Source of the DNA: Plasmodium coatneyi | Taxonomy: Eukaryota > Apicomplexa > Aconoidasida > Haemosporida > Plasmodiidae | Direction: 5' to 3' | Assembly (NCBI RefSeq): GCF_001680005.1 | Contig: NC_033568.1 | Location: 558,001-622,000 of the forward strand | DNA: 64,000 nucleotides | Shown: piece by piece, positions 47,127-57,656 of the stretch | How positions within the stretch are numbered: position 1 is the stretch's first letter | Layout: each line of letters starts with the position of its first letter | Translations under genes and position numbers: made by a program | Notes under the pieces: model-generated | Seen by the model: only the letters and a program-made list of their open reading frames with translations | Databases searched by the model: none | Told to the model about the DNA's origin: nothing

Positions 47127-47791
47127 CGTCTGTGCATCCACTGGAAGACCCAAGCGGGCCACCTTTGCCAGCAAAACGGAAAAGTGCCGCATCGTTATTT
47201 TTTTTTCTCCCTTTTTGAAGGCGCGGGTTTATTTCTCCGTTTGGCGGTGTGGCCTGGCCATGCTGCGTAACTCTGCTGTGTGATTTCGCCTCCTACCCCT
47301 ACTGGGTGCACTCCCCCTTATGTGTTATGCACACTGCACGAATATTCCTGCGCAGCTGTATCGTGCCCCTATTTTTTCTCCCTCCTCACCACTCCTTTGG
47401 AGAACGCAAATAACTGAATCGCCACAACGTTTGTAAGAAAAGACACCCGGTGTGCGAACGTGCCATAAAAGGGGACGACACGCATAGACATGTGATTCTC
47501 CCCCCCCTTTGGGACTTTCCCCGTTTTCACTTCAAAAGGAAGTGCAACGCAGTGAGACGTCATTCCTGAAACCTATACCGTAAGGAAGAAGCGCGCACGG
47601 GGAAAAGTGCACACAAGCGCGTTGGCACAGGGAGTAGTGGAAAAAGCTCTTCTTAACAACGCTATAATTAGTGAGAAGGATCCCCATTTTTTTGCAAAGA
47701 CGGGACAAACATCGGCAAATGATAGCAGTTTCGCTTTGCCCAACTTCAGTGTGGTTTTTTTTTTCTTCCTCTTTTCCTGCCCCCCCCACGC
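47127..47791. promoter_or_regulatory. Region upstream of MORN5
   Basis: This 665-bp spacer is ABCG2 3' flank and MORN5 promoter. The last 40 bases before the MORN5 ATG consist of a T run, a CTTCCTC tract and an 8-base C run. Frames crossing this area on either strand are shadows. Confidence 0.45.
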
Positions 47792-48653
47792 ATGTCGCAA
47801 ATCGTGTACTTGGACGAAGAGAAAACGCGGGGGAGGTATACCTATCCGAATGGGAACGTGTACGTGGGCGAATTTAAGAATGAGAAGTTTCACGGGCAAG
47901 GTGGGCCACAGATCTGTGTGTGGGGGCCACGTCCCTCTTGAGAGGCAAACATGAAAGAAGTGGATAATTTGCACTTCGTTCATACATAAACTGTCTTCCC
48001 ATTTTACCACCGTTCCCTTGGAAAATAGGTACCCTAGCATTTAAAGACAAGGGGGAGTACAGAGGCACCTGGGAAAACGGAAAACTTGTCCAGGGCCAGT
48101 ACTACTACAGCGACGGACTGCAGTACGAGGAGCGGTGGAAATACCTGGTGGACTCTCCCTATTTTTTCAACGAAGAAATTAACAAGGACGAAATTATTGT
48201 AAAAGAGGAAAAAACGAACGCCTTCTTGGATGATATTTACGACATAGGTACGAGTGTTTCCGCTTTTGGGGCACACCACAACCGGTGTACCTATTAGCCC
48301 TCCATCCACTTGTGTGCATTTTTTTTTTTTTTGTCTAGCCATTCGATGATATGTGAATGTGCATGAAAAAAAGCTAGCTGTGTGCGTTTTTTTTTTTTTT
48401 TTTTTTTTGTCCAGCCGTGCATGCAAGTGTGTGCACACGCATTCGCGCATATAGGTACATGTGCGTACTTATCCCCACAAGGGTGTGATTTGTTCTTTTC
48501 CTTTTCCCTTTGCCGCCTTGTTCTCCCCCCCTAGGCGACGGGTACTGCAAAGTCAAGGAGAGTCTCGTGTACAGGTTTTCAGACGACAAGCTGGTCAGGC
48601 AGGTGAACGCGCGGGAGAAGAGCTGGATCGAAAACCATTGCTCCAAGTGTTAA
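47792..48653 (+). CDS. MORN5: MORN repeat protein, MORN5 ortholog (three exons)
   Basis: Assembled from three exons, 47792-47900, 48029-48247 and 48535-48653, giving 148 residues. Donors are GTGGGC and GTACGA, acceptors AAAATAG and CCCTAG, and all junctions are phase 1. Exon 1 holds a MORN unit (YPNGNVYVGEFKNEKFHGQG), completed across the junction by TLAFKDKGEYRGTWENG, then YYYSDGLQYEERWKY. The last exon reads GDGYCKVKESLVYRF and ends SWIENHCSKC. This matches vertebrate MORN5 along its length, including the FSDGLHY, CGDGFYNP and EWITRTC blocks. MORN5 is a small sperm/cilium-associated protein; in Plasmodium a role in the male gamete flagellum is inferred. The start is the only ATG before the repeat, and the stop TAA is at 48651. 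Confidence 0.88.
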
Positions 48654-48746
48654 TAAAAAAGGCGCGCAGGTACACTTCATCTGAGACGAAGCCGCTGCCG
48701 CTGCCGCGACGTTGTCACCACTACCCCACCGCTGCACTTTGCCGAC

Positions 48747-50597
48747 ATGATCGACTACTACCACTGCTACACGAAAAAACGGAGCGACGTTGGGCTGCCG
48801 TGCGGGTTCACCAAGTCGAAAAGCCAAGTGATCGGGCGAATAGAGCCAAACGGAGAACTGCAAAAGAAATACATGCTCAAGGAAAATATATACTACAGTG
48901 ATGAAAATGTGAAAAAACGCAGCGAGTGTTACGTAAACATAGAAAGTGTTAAACTGCAAAACAAATTCTTCTACCATAATGAAGGAGGGTGGACCAAGGA
49001 CATAGATATCACTGACCAGCAGAACAAAATAAAATATGTGAAAAGGCTAGACAAGGACATAAATACAATAAACAGCGTAAAAATCCTAATGAACGAAACG
49101 ACAAGAATTATTAACAAAAATAATAGCATAGGAATTTACAAAGAGTACTTCCAGGATGAGAACGAAACGGAGGAAGAGTTCAGAGTAAAGTCCATGCTAG
49201 TCATTAAAGACAAGGTCAGGAAATACCCCAGGTATGTTACCTCCATCAAATGGTCTACAGATAGTAGCCACAAATTAGCTATCTCCTACTGTGTTAATAA
49301 TTATAAGCAAATTTTAAATGATTCTCCAAAAAATTGTCTACTATATAATTTAAACGAAATAAATAATCCCTACCAAATATTATTTTCTAAAACGTTCATA
49401 AAATGCTTGAGGTTTAATCATAAGAATTCAGACCTCCTCCTGGCGGGGTCGTACGATGGGACAGTCAACCTGTGGGATCTACGAAAGAAGAATACGCTGT
49501 GTGAGTCCTCCTCCAATCATGCTAGTCATAAGAATATCGTGCAGGATGTTATTTGGCTACAAACTAAAACGAATAACCACTGCTTATCTGTATCGAACGA
49601 TGGACTCTGTTTGCTTTGGGATATACGAAATTTTAATGAGCATATAGAGTCCTTTTCCCTACACAAGGACAGTGGTGAGGTTTGCCATATGGTGGAAACC
49701 GCCAACCTGGACGCCGCTTCGTTGAAGAATTCCCAGGGGGGCGTGGACATCAGCCAGTTCGTCACTCAAACGGGGAACCTCACTAGAACAGCTGAAACGG
49801 GGGTGGCTAATCAAGCGTTACCCACAACGGGCACTGGTATAGGCGGCCCCAATGGAGTGGATCCGATTGGCCCCTCCGGCAACCTCTGCTACAGCGCCAA
49901 CTGCCTGGAGTGGAACCTGGAGGCGGGTCCATCCAAAATATTGGTAGGAACGGACGAAGGGTATGTTCTCTCCCTTTCTAAGAGACAAGCCAAAAATTTG
50001 GAGATGCTTCAAAAGTACGGTGCGTCAAATGAGAAACATCTATCCAGCATTACCAGCATAAAACGCATCCCCATAAATTTAAAGTACTTCCTATCGACAG
50101 ATAAGTGGGGTTTTAACATATGGTCGGAGGATATTAAATTTCCTATCATTTCCAATTACTACGATGAGTGTGTTATTAACAAAGGCCTGTGGATTACCGA
50201 CTCTTCCTTCTTCATCCTGGCAAGGAAGGATGGCTACCTCGACTTTTGGAACCTTCTCTACAATTTCAATGAACCCATTATTCAGCACAAAGTTTGTAAT
50301 TCCTCCATTACAGAAATAGATGCACACATGAACAATAAATACATTGCTATCGGGAATGAGCAGGGAGATACGCACATTTTAAAGTTGGGATGCACCTTCT
50401 GTAGGAACACCAGTGAAGAGAAAAATGCATTGGATCAACTGTTCGAAAGGGAATCCAAGAGGGAAAAAAATTTAGAATACATCCGGAAGCAGCTCAATTG
50501 TTTCAGAAAAAAACGCGAATGCCTCAACATGCAGGATGTGCACATATCGGACGACGTGGTGGAGGACACGCAGCGGGAGTACGAGTCTCTCTTGTGA
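48747..50597 (+). CDS. DNAI2: Axonemal outer-arm dynein intermediate chain 2
   Basis: A 616-residue WD-repeat protein, colinear with DNAI2/ODA6 (IC69). The N-terminus YTKKRSD matches the family's YVKKRSE. EGGWTKDI (about residues 80-87), then NSIGIYKEYFQDE, and WD blocks such as LLAGSYDGTVNLWDLRK and LSVSNDGLCLLWDIR follow the family order. A Gly/Thr/Ala-rich insert of about 60 residues (about 49690-49880) interrupts the propeller and looks lineage-specific. The protein binds dynein heavy chains to the outer arm and docks them on doublet microtubules. In Plasmodium this implies flagellar motility of male gametes, hence expression in male gametocytes. One exon; starts 93 bp after the MORN5 stop. 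High confidence in family. Confidence 0.95.
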   Translation: MIDYYHCYTKKRSDVGLPCGFTKSKSQVIGRIEPNGELQKKYMLKENIYYSDENVKKRSECYVNIESVKLQNKFFYHNEGGWTKDIDITDQQNKIKYVKRLDKDINTINSVKILMNETTRIINKNNSIGIYKEYFQDENETEEEFRVKSMLVIKDKVRKYPRYVTSIKWSTDSSHKLAISYCVNNYKQILNDSPKNCLLYNLNEINNPYQILFSKTFIKCLRFNHKNSDLLLAGSYDGTVNLWDLRKKNTLCESSSNHASHKNIVQDVIWLQTKTNNHCLSVSNDGLCLLWDIRNFNEHIESFSLHKDSGEVCHMVETANLDAASLKNSQGGVDISQFVTQTGNLTRTAETGVANQALPTTGTGIGGPNGVDPIGPSGNLCYSANCLEWNLEAGPSKILVGTDEGYVLSLSKRQAKNLEMLQKYGASNEKHLSSITSIKRIPINLKYFLSTDKWGFNIWSEDIKFPIISNYYDECVINKGLWITDSSFFILARKDGYLDFWNLLYNFNEPIIQHKVCNSSITEIDAHMNNKYIAIGNEQGDTHILKLGCTFCRNTSEEKNALDQLFERESKREKNLEYIRKQLNCFRKKRECLNMQDVHISDDVVEDTQREYESLL

Positions 50598-51341
50598 CAC
50601 GCTTGCCGGGGGAGGGTCCCATTGGGAAAGGAAAGGTTTCCCCTGTTTATCGCCCTCCAGTTATGGTTTTCTCCTCATTTTTCCCCTCAGGGTGGTTGCC
50701 CTGCCATGAACCTGTGGCAAACCCGTGGCAAACGTGTGGTAAACCTGTGCGGGAGTGTATTCATGCATATGCACGCACGTGTGGTTGCACCCCTTTCCTT
50801 GTGTCCGCTCGTATGCCTGAGCAACCCCCCCCAACAGAAGTCACCATCTTTTAATCACCACAACAAAAAAACTTCAAAAGGCTTTGCGCAACCAAAACAG
50901 GTTCAATCGAGGAACAATGATTGTACATATATAATATATTGCCCCCTTTTATAGGTGTGCGTGTATGCGCGCATGAAAAAGTGTTCCTACGTATGCGCTA
51001 AAAAAAAAAAAAAAAAACTGCGCCGTGTCATGTTCCACAGGACTGTCGTTACTTTCGCGCAAATGCGGGCTGAAACGGCAAAAAAAAAAAAAAAAAAAAA
51101 AAAAATAGGTAATAAATGATAGATAAATAAATAGATGGATACATGTAAAGGCAAAAAAATGTAGTAGGAAGCAAAAGGGAACAATTGCGAAGGCACGCGC
51201 AGAACGGAGCCCCTTTTTTTGTACCGAAAAAAGAGCATACGAGCAGCAGTCGGGCAAAAATAAAAATAGGCTAAGCGCTCGACATGGAAATGGAAAGATA
51301 GAACATTTTTGCGCAGCTTCTTCCTCGACTCCTTCCTGAAC

Positions 51342-51373
<32 letters not shown>

Positions 51374-51566
51374 CCTTCTTTCCTGCACGTTAAGCGAAAA
51401 GTTGACAATAGAATGGGAAAAGAGCGATAGAACTCCCCATGGGTAGATTCTTTTTGTAGAACAGCTTCGCCCGCTTTGCATCCCATTTCGCGTCCCCCTT
51501 TCGATTCCCTCTTTTTTGGTAATTTTCCCCTCCCTTCCAGCCACTAACACGCCATTCAGCCTCCAA
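50598..51566. promoter_or_regulatory. Region upstream of PRMT1
   Basis: About 1 kb contains the DNAI2 3' flank and the PRMT1 promoter/5' UTR. A runs occur at about 51000-51017 and 51080-51105 and a T run of about 25 at 51349-51373. The PRMT1 frame is open for 17 codons upstream of its ATG but has no ATG there. Overlapping minus-strand frames (50987-51938) are A-tract artefacts. Confidence 0.45.
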
Positions 51567-52799
51567 ATGACCAACGCGAGCATCGCACCAGGCATGGCAA
51601 ACAGGTACAACAAAATGAACCAGAACAAGTTCGAAATGAGGGAAGGCGTGTTCAACGAAAAGGGAGGCAAGGGTAACAGTTGGGACAAGGAACAACCCAA
51701 GGGATTTAGCGCAGAGGAGTTGCAAAGCTTTTTCACCACTTGGAGAAAATTCTCCAAGGAAAAAATAAACGAAGTAGGAGAGAGGAAAAACTTCCTCGTA
51801 TTTGACAAGGAAAAGGATCTGGACAGCGGAAACACCGAATACTTTAACTCCTACAACTATATCCATATACATGAGGACATGATAAAGGATGAAGTCAGGA
51901 CAAGGACATACTATGATGCCATTAGGAAGAACGAGCATTTGATAAAGGATAAAATAGTGTTAGACGTAGGATGCGGAACGGGAATTCTCTCCTTCTTTGC
52001 TGCCATGTCGGGGGCAAAGCATGTGTATAGTATTGAAAAGAGTAACATTATCTATACAGCGTTAAAAATTAGAGACGAAAATAATTTAACGGACAAAATA
52101 ACCTTCTTGAAGGGATTGGCTGAAGAAATCGAGCTGCCGGTCGATAAGGTTGACATAATAATATCGGAATGGATGGGTTATTGCCTGTTGTACGAAAATA
52201 TGCTGGATACGGTTCTTTACTGTAGAGACAAATGGCTAAAGGAGGACGGATTCCTCTTTCCCGATAAGGCATACATGTATATGGCTGGCATTGAAGATAG
52301 TTTATATAGGGAAGAGAAATTTGACTTTTGGAGAAATTGCTACGACTTAAATTACACTTCAGTGTTGCCAATATTGAAGGAAGAAGTTGTTATCGACTAT
52401 GTAGACAGGAATTTCATCGTAACTGATACTTGTTGTATACTAAAATTGGACTTAAACACATGCACAAAGGACGACTTATCTTTTGCTTCCCCCTTTCGAT
52501 TAAAAATGACCAAACGGGATTATTTGCATGCACTGGTCATATGGTTTGACGTTTCCTTTTCTGCCTGCCACACGGAGATCAGCTTCACCACGGGGCCGTA
52601 TGGAGGACACACACACTGGAAACAGATCGTTCTATACACGGACCACGTGCTCACTGTGGAAAAGCACGAGGTACTGCGTGGCATGTTTGCGCTCAGGAAG
52701 AACGCCAAGAATAAGAGGCACATCGACATGAAGCTGCACTACGTTTTCGAAGGCGTCCACACACGCGCACGCGCCACGCAGTTCTTCAACATAAGTTGA
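51567..52799 (+). CDS. PRMT1: Protein arginine N-methyltransferase 1
   Basis: A type I arginine methyltransferase, 410 residues from the first in-frame ATG at 51567. The SAM-binding motif VLDVGCGTG is at residues 131-139. The double-E loop SEWMGYCLLYE places the two catalytic glutamates at about 201 and 210, and the THW loop is at 349-351. The family transfers methyl groups from S-adenosylmethionine to arginines in histone H4 (R3) and RNA-binding proteins, acting in nucleus and cytoplasm. The N-terminal extension of about 90 residues, rich in Asn, Lys and Glu, exceeds human PRMT1 and is parasite-specific. One exon. The frame continues 51 bases upstream without an ATG, so a spliced leader exon is possible but not needed. 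Confidence 0.96.
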   Translation: MTNASIAPGMANRYNKMNQNKFEMREGVFNEKGGKGNSWDKEQPKGFSAEELQSFFTTWRKFSKEKINEVGERKNFLVFDKEKDLDSGNTEYFNSYNYIHIHEDMIKDEVRTRTYYDAIRKNEHLIKDKIVLDVGCGTGILSFFAAMSGAKHVYSIEKSNIIYTALKIRDENNLTDKITFLKGLAEEIELPVDKVDIIISEWMGYCLLYENMLDTVLYCRDKWLKEDGFLFPDKAYMYMAGIEDSLYREEKFDFWRNCYDLNYTSVLPILKEEVVIDYVDRNFIVTDTCCILKLDLNTCTKDDLSFASPFRLKMTKRDYLHALVIWFDVSFSACHTEISFTTGPYGGHTHWKQIVLYTDHVLTVEKHEVLRGMFALRKNAKNKRHIDMKLHYVFEGVHTRARATQFFNIS

Positions 52800-53320
52800 T
52801 GAGCTAAATCGGTGGAGCGGGTTAAGCGGCGAATATCGTGCGAAGTGATAACATCATGTGGAAGCGTGTTTTTTGCCCATTACGCCAATCGCTTGCTTTC
52901 ACACCGTTTTTACCATTTGAACATAGTTGCACTACACGTTCGTAATTTGCACCCGAGGGTGAAGTTTTTACCTTGCCTGTTCATAACATTTGTGCGTTTT
53001 TCATGGCTAGTCGGGGAAAAAAAAAAAAAAAAAAATAGCTAGCCAGGTGGCTGTTCAAGTATTTTTTCCCCCATTTATGATCTTTGCCTTTTTTATAACA
53101 TATATATGCCATTTCGAGCGTCTGTTCCTCCTCCCCAACCTGCTTATGTTCGCCCCATAACCATCCCGGGCAACATATCCCACTTTATTGTTTACGCAGT
53201 CTAGCCTAGCACATCGCAGAGGGCCCTTTCTGTTGTTTCCCCCGTTTGAATTTTTTTTTTTTTTTTCCCACGATTAACAAGTAGCGAATTCGTCCATTCG
53301 TAGTCACGCCTTTATGTTTT
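52800..53320. other. PRMT1 3' flank
   Basis: This is intergenic sequence after the PRMT1 stop, with an A run at about 53018-53035, a T run at about 53250-53267 and CT-rich patches. No gene was seen. Confidence 0.5.
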
Positions 53321-53505
53321 TTCTGTTGATGAGTTGGCCATCGCTTGAGCGGGTCCAACGGCTAAGGCAACCGAAGGCAGATACCAAAGGTCTGCACGTT
53401 GCAGACTGGTAGAGAACTCCAAAAGGAAATATAAGGTATAGTTAAGTTATCGCATCATACAGTGTTACGCTGCATCGCGCCCTGCGTGTGAAACGCTGAG
53501 GTGAG
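53321..53505 (+). ncRNA. Candidate structured RNA, possibly snoRNA-like
   Basis: This segment of the 2.5-kb PRMT1-NAC gap can fold well. A long hairpin is formed by GTTGG-CC (53333-53339) with GG-T-CCAAC (53352-53359), topped by CGC/GCG around a TTGA tetraloop. A second perfect 6-bp stem pairs GTCTGC (53390) with GCAGAC (53401) around ACGTT. A third pairs GCGT (53484) with ACGC (53493). A TGATGA word at 53327 and CTGA at 53496 resemble C and D boxes. No coding frame explains the segment, and base composition is more balanced than its surroundings. The strand is assumed; hairpins also exist in the complement. It could be a C/D or U3-like RNA, or a structured UTR. I cannot name it. Confidence 0.3.
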
Positions 53506-55290
53506 TTTCCTCCAATTGTGCATTCAGACTGCTCCACCATGGGTAACGCGTGCACGTGGGAAGAGATGACCCCCCAATACCTACATACACACTCACTTCC
53601 TATTGGCTCCTATGAACGACTATGACCAATCCGATGAACGAGTTAACTGCTGCATGGGGAAAACGCCCCTCCCTTTTTTTTTACATTTTAAGAGGAGCTT
53701 ATATCCCCTTGTCTACATTGAATAATGGTTGCCCCTTTTAGTTCTTCTAGCCACTCACAATGGAGGCAATTTCCAGTGAATTCCCCCATTGTGATCGCAT
53801 ATGTAGGCGAAAGAACACACCGTTAGGTCATACGCGTAATGTTCATCGAGCATGCTACGCTATGACAGGAGGTGGCTCTCCCTTGGTGCAATGCCCTCTC
53901 TACCTCCGTCCTCAAGATGAGTAGTAACCTATTTAGTGGCGCATTACTCATTTAGTTTTTTCCCCCACGTAATCACAATTTTAAAGGGTGCACATGTTGG
54001 CGCTATAACCGATGCGTTGAAATAACAAGTCAGACGTTACAACACGTGAACACTTTTCCAACGTGAGACGTATGCCCAGGGGACACCTCTCTCATGGGCA
54101 GCCTCTGTAAAAGTAGTAGTGCTACACGAAGGAGGGGTGAAAACAAAAGGCAGAGTCCAAAAGTTCGCATACGGAATGGCTGTTCGGTTGAACGGAACAT
54201 TCGACACAATTCTATGGAGAGGCAACAACTAGCCATGCTGAGTGCCAACGCTTATGTTTTTGTGAAATTTCAACGAATATGCCCTCTCATATGGTGCCAC
54301 CTTTTCATATGCTCAGTTTTTTTTACGTTTTATTTTTTTGGCTGCTCTGCACCTGTTCCTGGTGCGCCAAAAACAGTTGTTCGGAGGCATTCACCGGTGT
54401 CAGCAACGAGTGGCTGGTGCAAGCAGTCGTTTACTGTTTACTCATGTTAGTAGCAATTTTTGTTTTATTTTTCCCGCCCTGCTGCAGCGCTGATTCCCCG
54501 TATTATTTTTTCCCCTCCGGGGTCGGCATTACCAAACGGGGTCATGCATATGTACTACTTATGCACAGCGTGTACCCGTTTTTTTTTTTTTTTTTTTTTT
54601 TTTTTTTCACTGCTTGCTGGGGAAGGAAACCCCATCCTCCCCCTTTGTTCCTTCTGCTTTTTTCGCTTATAGGAGAAGCGGGGTCGCCCTCCCGCACAGC
54701 ATCGGCACGCAGCGGTTCACATGCAATGCATACATCCATGGTGCTCCATATGCATTCCTTTGCACTGTACCGTACCGACCAATTACTTGTGCTGCCATTT
54801 CATGCCGTTGCCCACGTAAATGAATCCACCCAGGTGCCATTTTTGACCGCTCGTCGCCATGCATACTACTCTATGTGCCATTTTTTTTTTTTTTTTTTTT
54901 AAACCTTTCGCAATTCACCAGTTTGTTATGTTAAGCGTAAATTCCCTCGGGAAGAAGTAATAACGTCCCCTTTTGCGACAGCGTTTTTGTTTGTTTTTTT
55001 TTTTCTCCCTTTTCTTTAAATTGAAAAAAATTATTTTGCGCGTTCGCATACAATTGTACGTTCGTACATGCGCTTGTTTTCATAACGTGTTTATTTACTT
55101 GGTCGCCGTTCGGTTTATCCCCCTCGCATTGCAAACCACTTGACAACTTGACACGTTTGCTCTCTTCGCATCTGTGCCACGCAGGTCATCCACACAGAAT
55201 AGTTCCCACTGCACGGATTGTTCCCCGCTACCCGTTTCCCCTTAGTCGTTTTTTTTTTTTTTTTTTTTTTTCTTTCCCGACCAAGAAAAG
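53506..55290. promoter_or_regulatory. Intergenic region upstream of NAC-beta
   Basis: About 1.8 kb forms the promoter/5' UTR region of the highly expressed NAC-beta gene. T runs at about 54580-54607, 54881-54900 and 55250-55271 are prominent; the last ends 20 bases before the ATG. Frames at 54094-54450 and 54279-54902 are Phe-rich or unsupported. No second gene was recognised. Confidence 0.45.
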
Positions 55291-55815
55291 ATGGACAAAA
55301 TATCACCAGAAATTTTAGCCGCCAGGGCGAAGCTGAAGGAGAAGATGGGAGGAAACCTGAGACAAATCGGTGGCAAAGGAAGTGCCAGAAGAAAAATAAA
55401 AAAGGTCCATAAAAACTCCATGTCCAATGAGAAGAAAATCAACTTAATTTTAAAAAAAATTGGTGCCTCCTACTTTGGGGACGTCGATGAGATATGTGTT
55501 TACAAAGCAGGAGATACCTACATGGAGTTTAAGAAGCCAAAGCTCTCTGCGTCGTTGCAGTCCAACACCTATGTCGTCACGGGAAAATTCACGGAACAGA
55601 AAATTGACATAAATAAAATATTCGAGGGACTGAAGGGAAACAAAAATGTAGATATGAATCTTCTGGAGAAAATTAAAAATGACCCCAACATAAAAAACTT
55701 GCTCAACAAGGAAAACAACGGAAATGCGAAGAAGGAGGATGCCGTGCAGGAGGCCACTGAGGTCCCGGATCTTGTAGAGAATTTTGAGGAAGTTTCCAAG
55801 GAGGAGGAGAAGTAA
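55291..55815 (+). CDS. BTF3: Nascent polypeptide-associated complex beta subunit (BTF3)
   Basis: A 174-residue protein of the NAC-beta/BTF3 family. The N-terminal basic helix ends in KMGGNLRQIGGKGSARRKIK, which includes the ribosome-binding RRKxK-type motif. The NAC beta-barrel follows (about 50-110, with VDEICVYKAG and TYVVTGKFTEQKIDI), then an acidic tail ending EEVSKEEEK. With NAC-alpha it binds the ribosome exit site and shields nascent chains from mistargeting. Length is close to other NAC-beta proteins. One exon, start 20 bases after a T run. It sits beside another translation gene, eL21. Confidence 0.95.
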   Translation: MDKISPEILAARAKLKEKMGGNLRQIGGKGSARRKIKKVHKNSMSNEKKINLILKKIGASYFGDVDEICVYKAGDTYMEFKKPKLSASLQSNTYVVTGKFTEQKIDINKIFEGLKGNKNVDMNLLEKIKNDPNIKNLLNKENNGNAKKEDAVQEATEVPDLVENFEEVSKEEEK

Positions 55816-56971
55816 TGGAAAGGCTGTCCAGTTGGAGAGTTACCCACCCGGCGGATCCATTTAATCCTTTTTTTTTTTTTTTTTACACACCATGCGTACG
55901 TCTTCCCTTGGCGCAGGTGCATATGTACGCCTATATTGTGTTCCCCTCCGTGTGCACAACACACCCATTAGTAAAAAACTTACCTCAAAACGGACAGCAC
56001 CCCGCGAGCATAAACGCGTGTTTTTAATTTTTTAACCAACTAAACGAGCTGGCCAAATAACGTCATGCAACTGTACAACGAGGAGTTGCAAAAAAAAAAA
56101 AAAAAAAAAAAATATACCCCCGCGGGAGTAGTTCCACTGCTTATAGGCAACTCTGAATTTGATTCAGTTGGGGCTACACCTTAAAAGGGAAACGCACACA
56201 AATATATGCCAATGCGTGTGAACCGTGTCACACCCCCTGCGGCGTTATTTTATTTTATTTTATTTTATTTTTTGGGGGCCCCTTTGTGTATCGCCCAGCT
56301 GATCAACCTTCACGAATGGACATTCCCGTCGGAAAGCAGATTTAGCTAGCTGTTATCTTTCCCCACAGTGGGAAAAAAAAAAAAAAAAAAGTAGGCCTCT
56401 TTTATTCTTTTGGCGAACAGACAAGTGAGAGCTGCAATGGCAGCGGTGAGGGAATGGACGGGTTACTACCGCCCATGAGCGAAGCGGCTGGACATCTCCC
56501 CGTTTCATGATCAAATGGAAGAACACCATCCTTTTTTTTTTTTGTTTCACCGGAGGGGCGCCCCCCAAAAGGAAGGCGCTTGGACTGTAATCCTCCTCCC
56601 CAATCTGTGAGAAAATGTATAGAGCGTGCTTGTCCCATTTGTAAAAACATGGTAAAATACCCCATGGCGGGATGTTCTCTTTTTTTTTTTTTTTTTTTTT
56701 TTTTCCCTGCGCCACTAAAAGGGTTACAAACGATCGGGAGAGAAAAGAAAAAAAAAATGAAAAGATCGCACTCCAGAACGGGCCTTATCAATCATCTCGT
56801 ATGTTTTGGAAAATCTGGATTTTTTTTTTTTTTTCCTCACCCACCCAATGTGACGCTTAAATAAGGTAGCCTTTCTTCCCCCGTTGACTGCACCTCGCGG
56901 TATTTGCGGGGGACCCCTTTTTCCACTTGGCGCGCCTGTGCGGCTTATTCGTGGTAAGGCAATCCCGGGGA

Positions 56972-57006
<35 letters not shown>

Positions 57007-57656
57007 TCGCTCTAGCGACCGTGACCCATATGCCTGGGTGTTGCGTGGTGAGCAGTTCTTTCATTTCTAGTGGAAGTGGCATTTTTTGCGCTCCCTTGGT
57101 ATCCCCGCGGGTATATGCCCTCCTATACTTTTCATATGCAAATATACTTATGTAATAAAAATGTAAGCGACGACTCGGCAGGGAAACTCATTCACGCCAC
57201 GCGTTTCGCACCGCATGTTTTGCGCAACTGTTTTTTTTTGCCACGCAGGAATACCGTTGAACTATTTTACCATTTTACTATTTTTTTTTATTTTATTATT
57301 TTTTTTTTTTTTTCCATTCATGTGTTCCAACGAAAGAGGGAAACCCCCACAGGAAGAGGAAAAAAATAAATAAAAAGGTCACGTGAGCCATTCGAAAGAG
57401 AATCGTTGCATTTGGCAGAGCGGCCCACACGATTGCATCGGGAGAAGGACGTATACGTAATAAAAGCATAGCTACAGGTAAAGCCGTGTGAATGTTTTCC
57501 TGCCTGACCGCGTATTCTGATCTGAGAGAGGAAACAACAAAACCCCCCTCCCCAAAACGCGCTCGCACAGATATATAGGCTAATATTATTCTTGCCCGTT
57601 TTCATCACAGGTAGCTAATTCAACCCTGCTGAACATATATCTCACAACTTGAAAAA
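55816..57656. promoter_or_regulatory. Intergenic region upstream of RPL21
   Basis: About 1.8 kb lies between NAC-beta and the ribosomal protein gene. It has A/T runs (56090-56111, 56372-56389, 56682-56703, 56974-57003) and a TATTT pentamer repeat. The stretch just before the RPL21 start (57440-57656) is less AT-rich and may be transcribed 5' UTR; a CACAG before GTAGCTAATT near 57610 could be an acceptor of a UTR intron, untested. No further gene. Confidence 0.45.
56246..56270. repeat. (TATTT)5 microsatellite
   Basis: Five copies of a TATTT pentamer lie in the NAC-beta to RPL21 spacer, followed by a G run. It is likely to be length-variable between isolates. Confidence 0.85.

Noticed and set aside
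50987..51938. Two minus-strand frames antisense to the PRMT1 start
   Set aside because: Overlap the conserved PRMT1 coding region and contain Lys/Phe runs from A/T tracts.
53340..53385. U2 snRNA 5' end (ATCGCTT ... GGCTAAG likeness)
   Set aside because: The branch-site pairing sequence GTAGTA and the rest of U2 are absent; likeness is limited to short words.
54279..54902. 207-codon plus-strand frame upstream of NAC-beta
   Set aside because: Driven by T runs that read as Phe; shares sequence with other frames of similar length and has no protein-like features.
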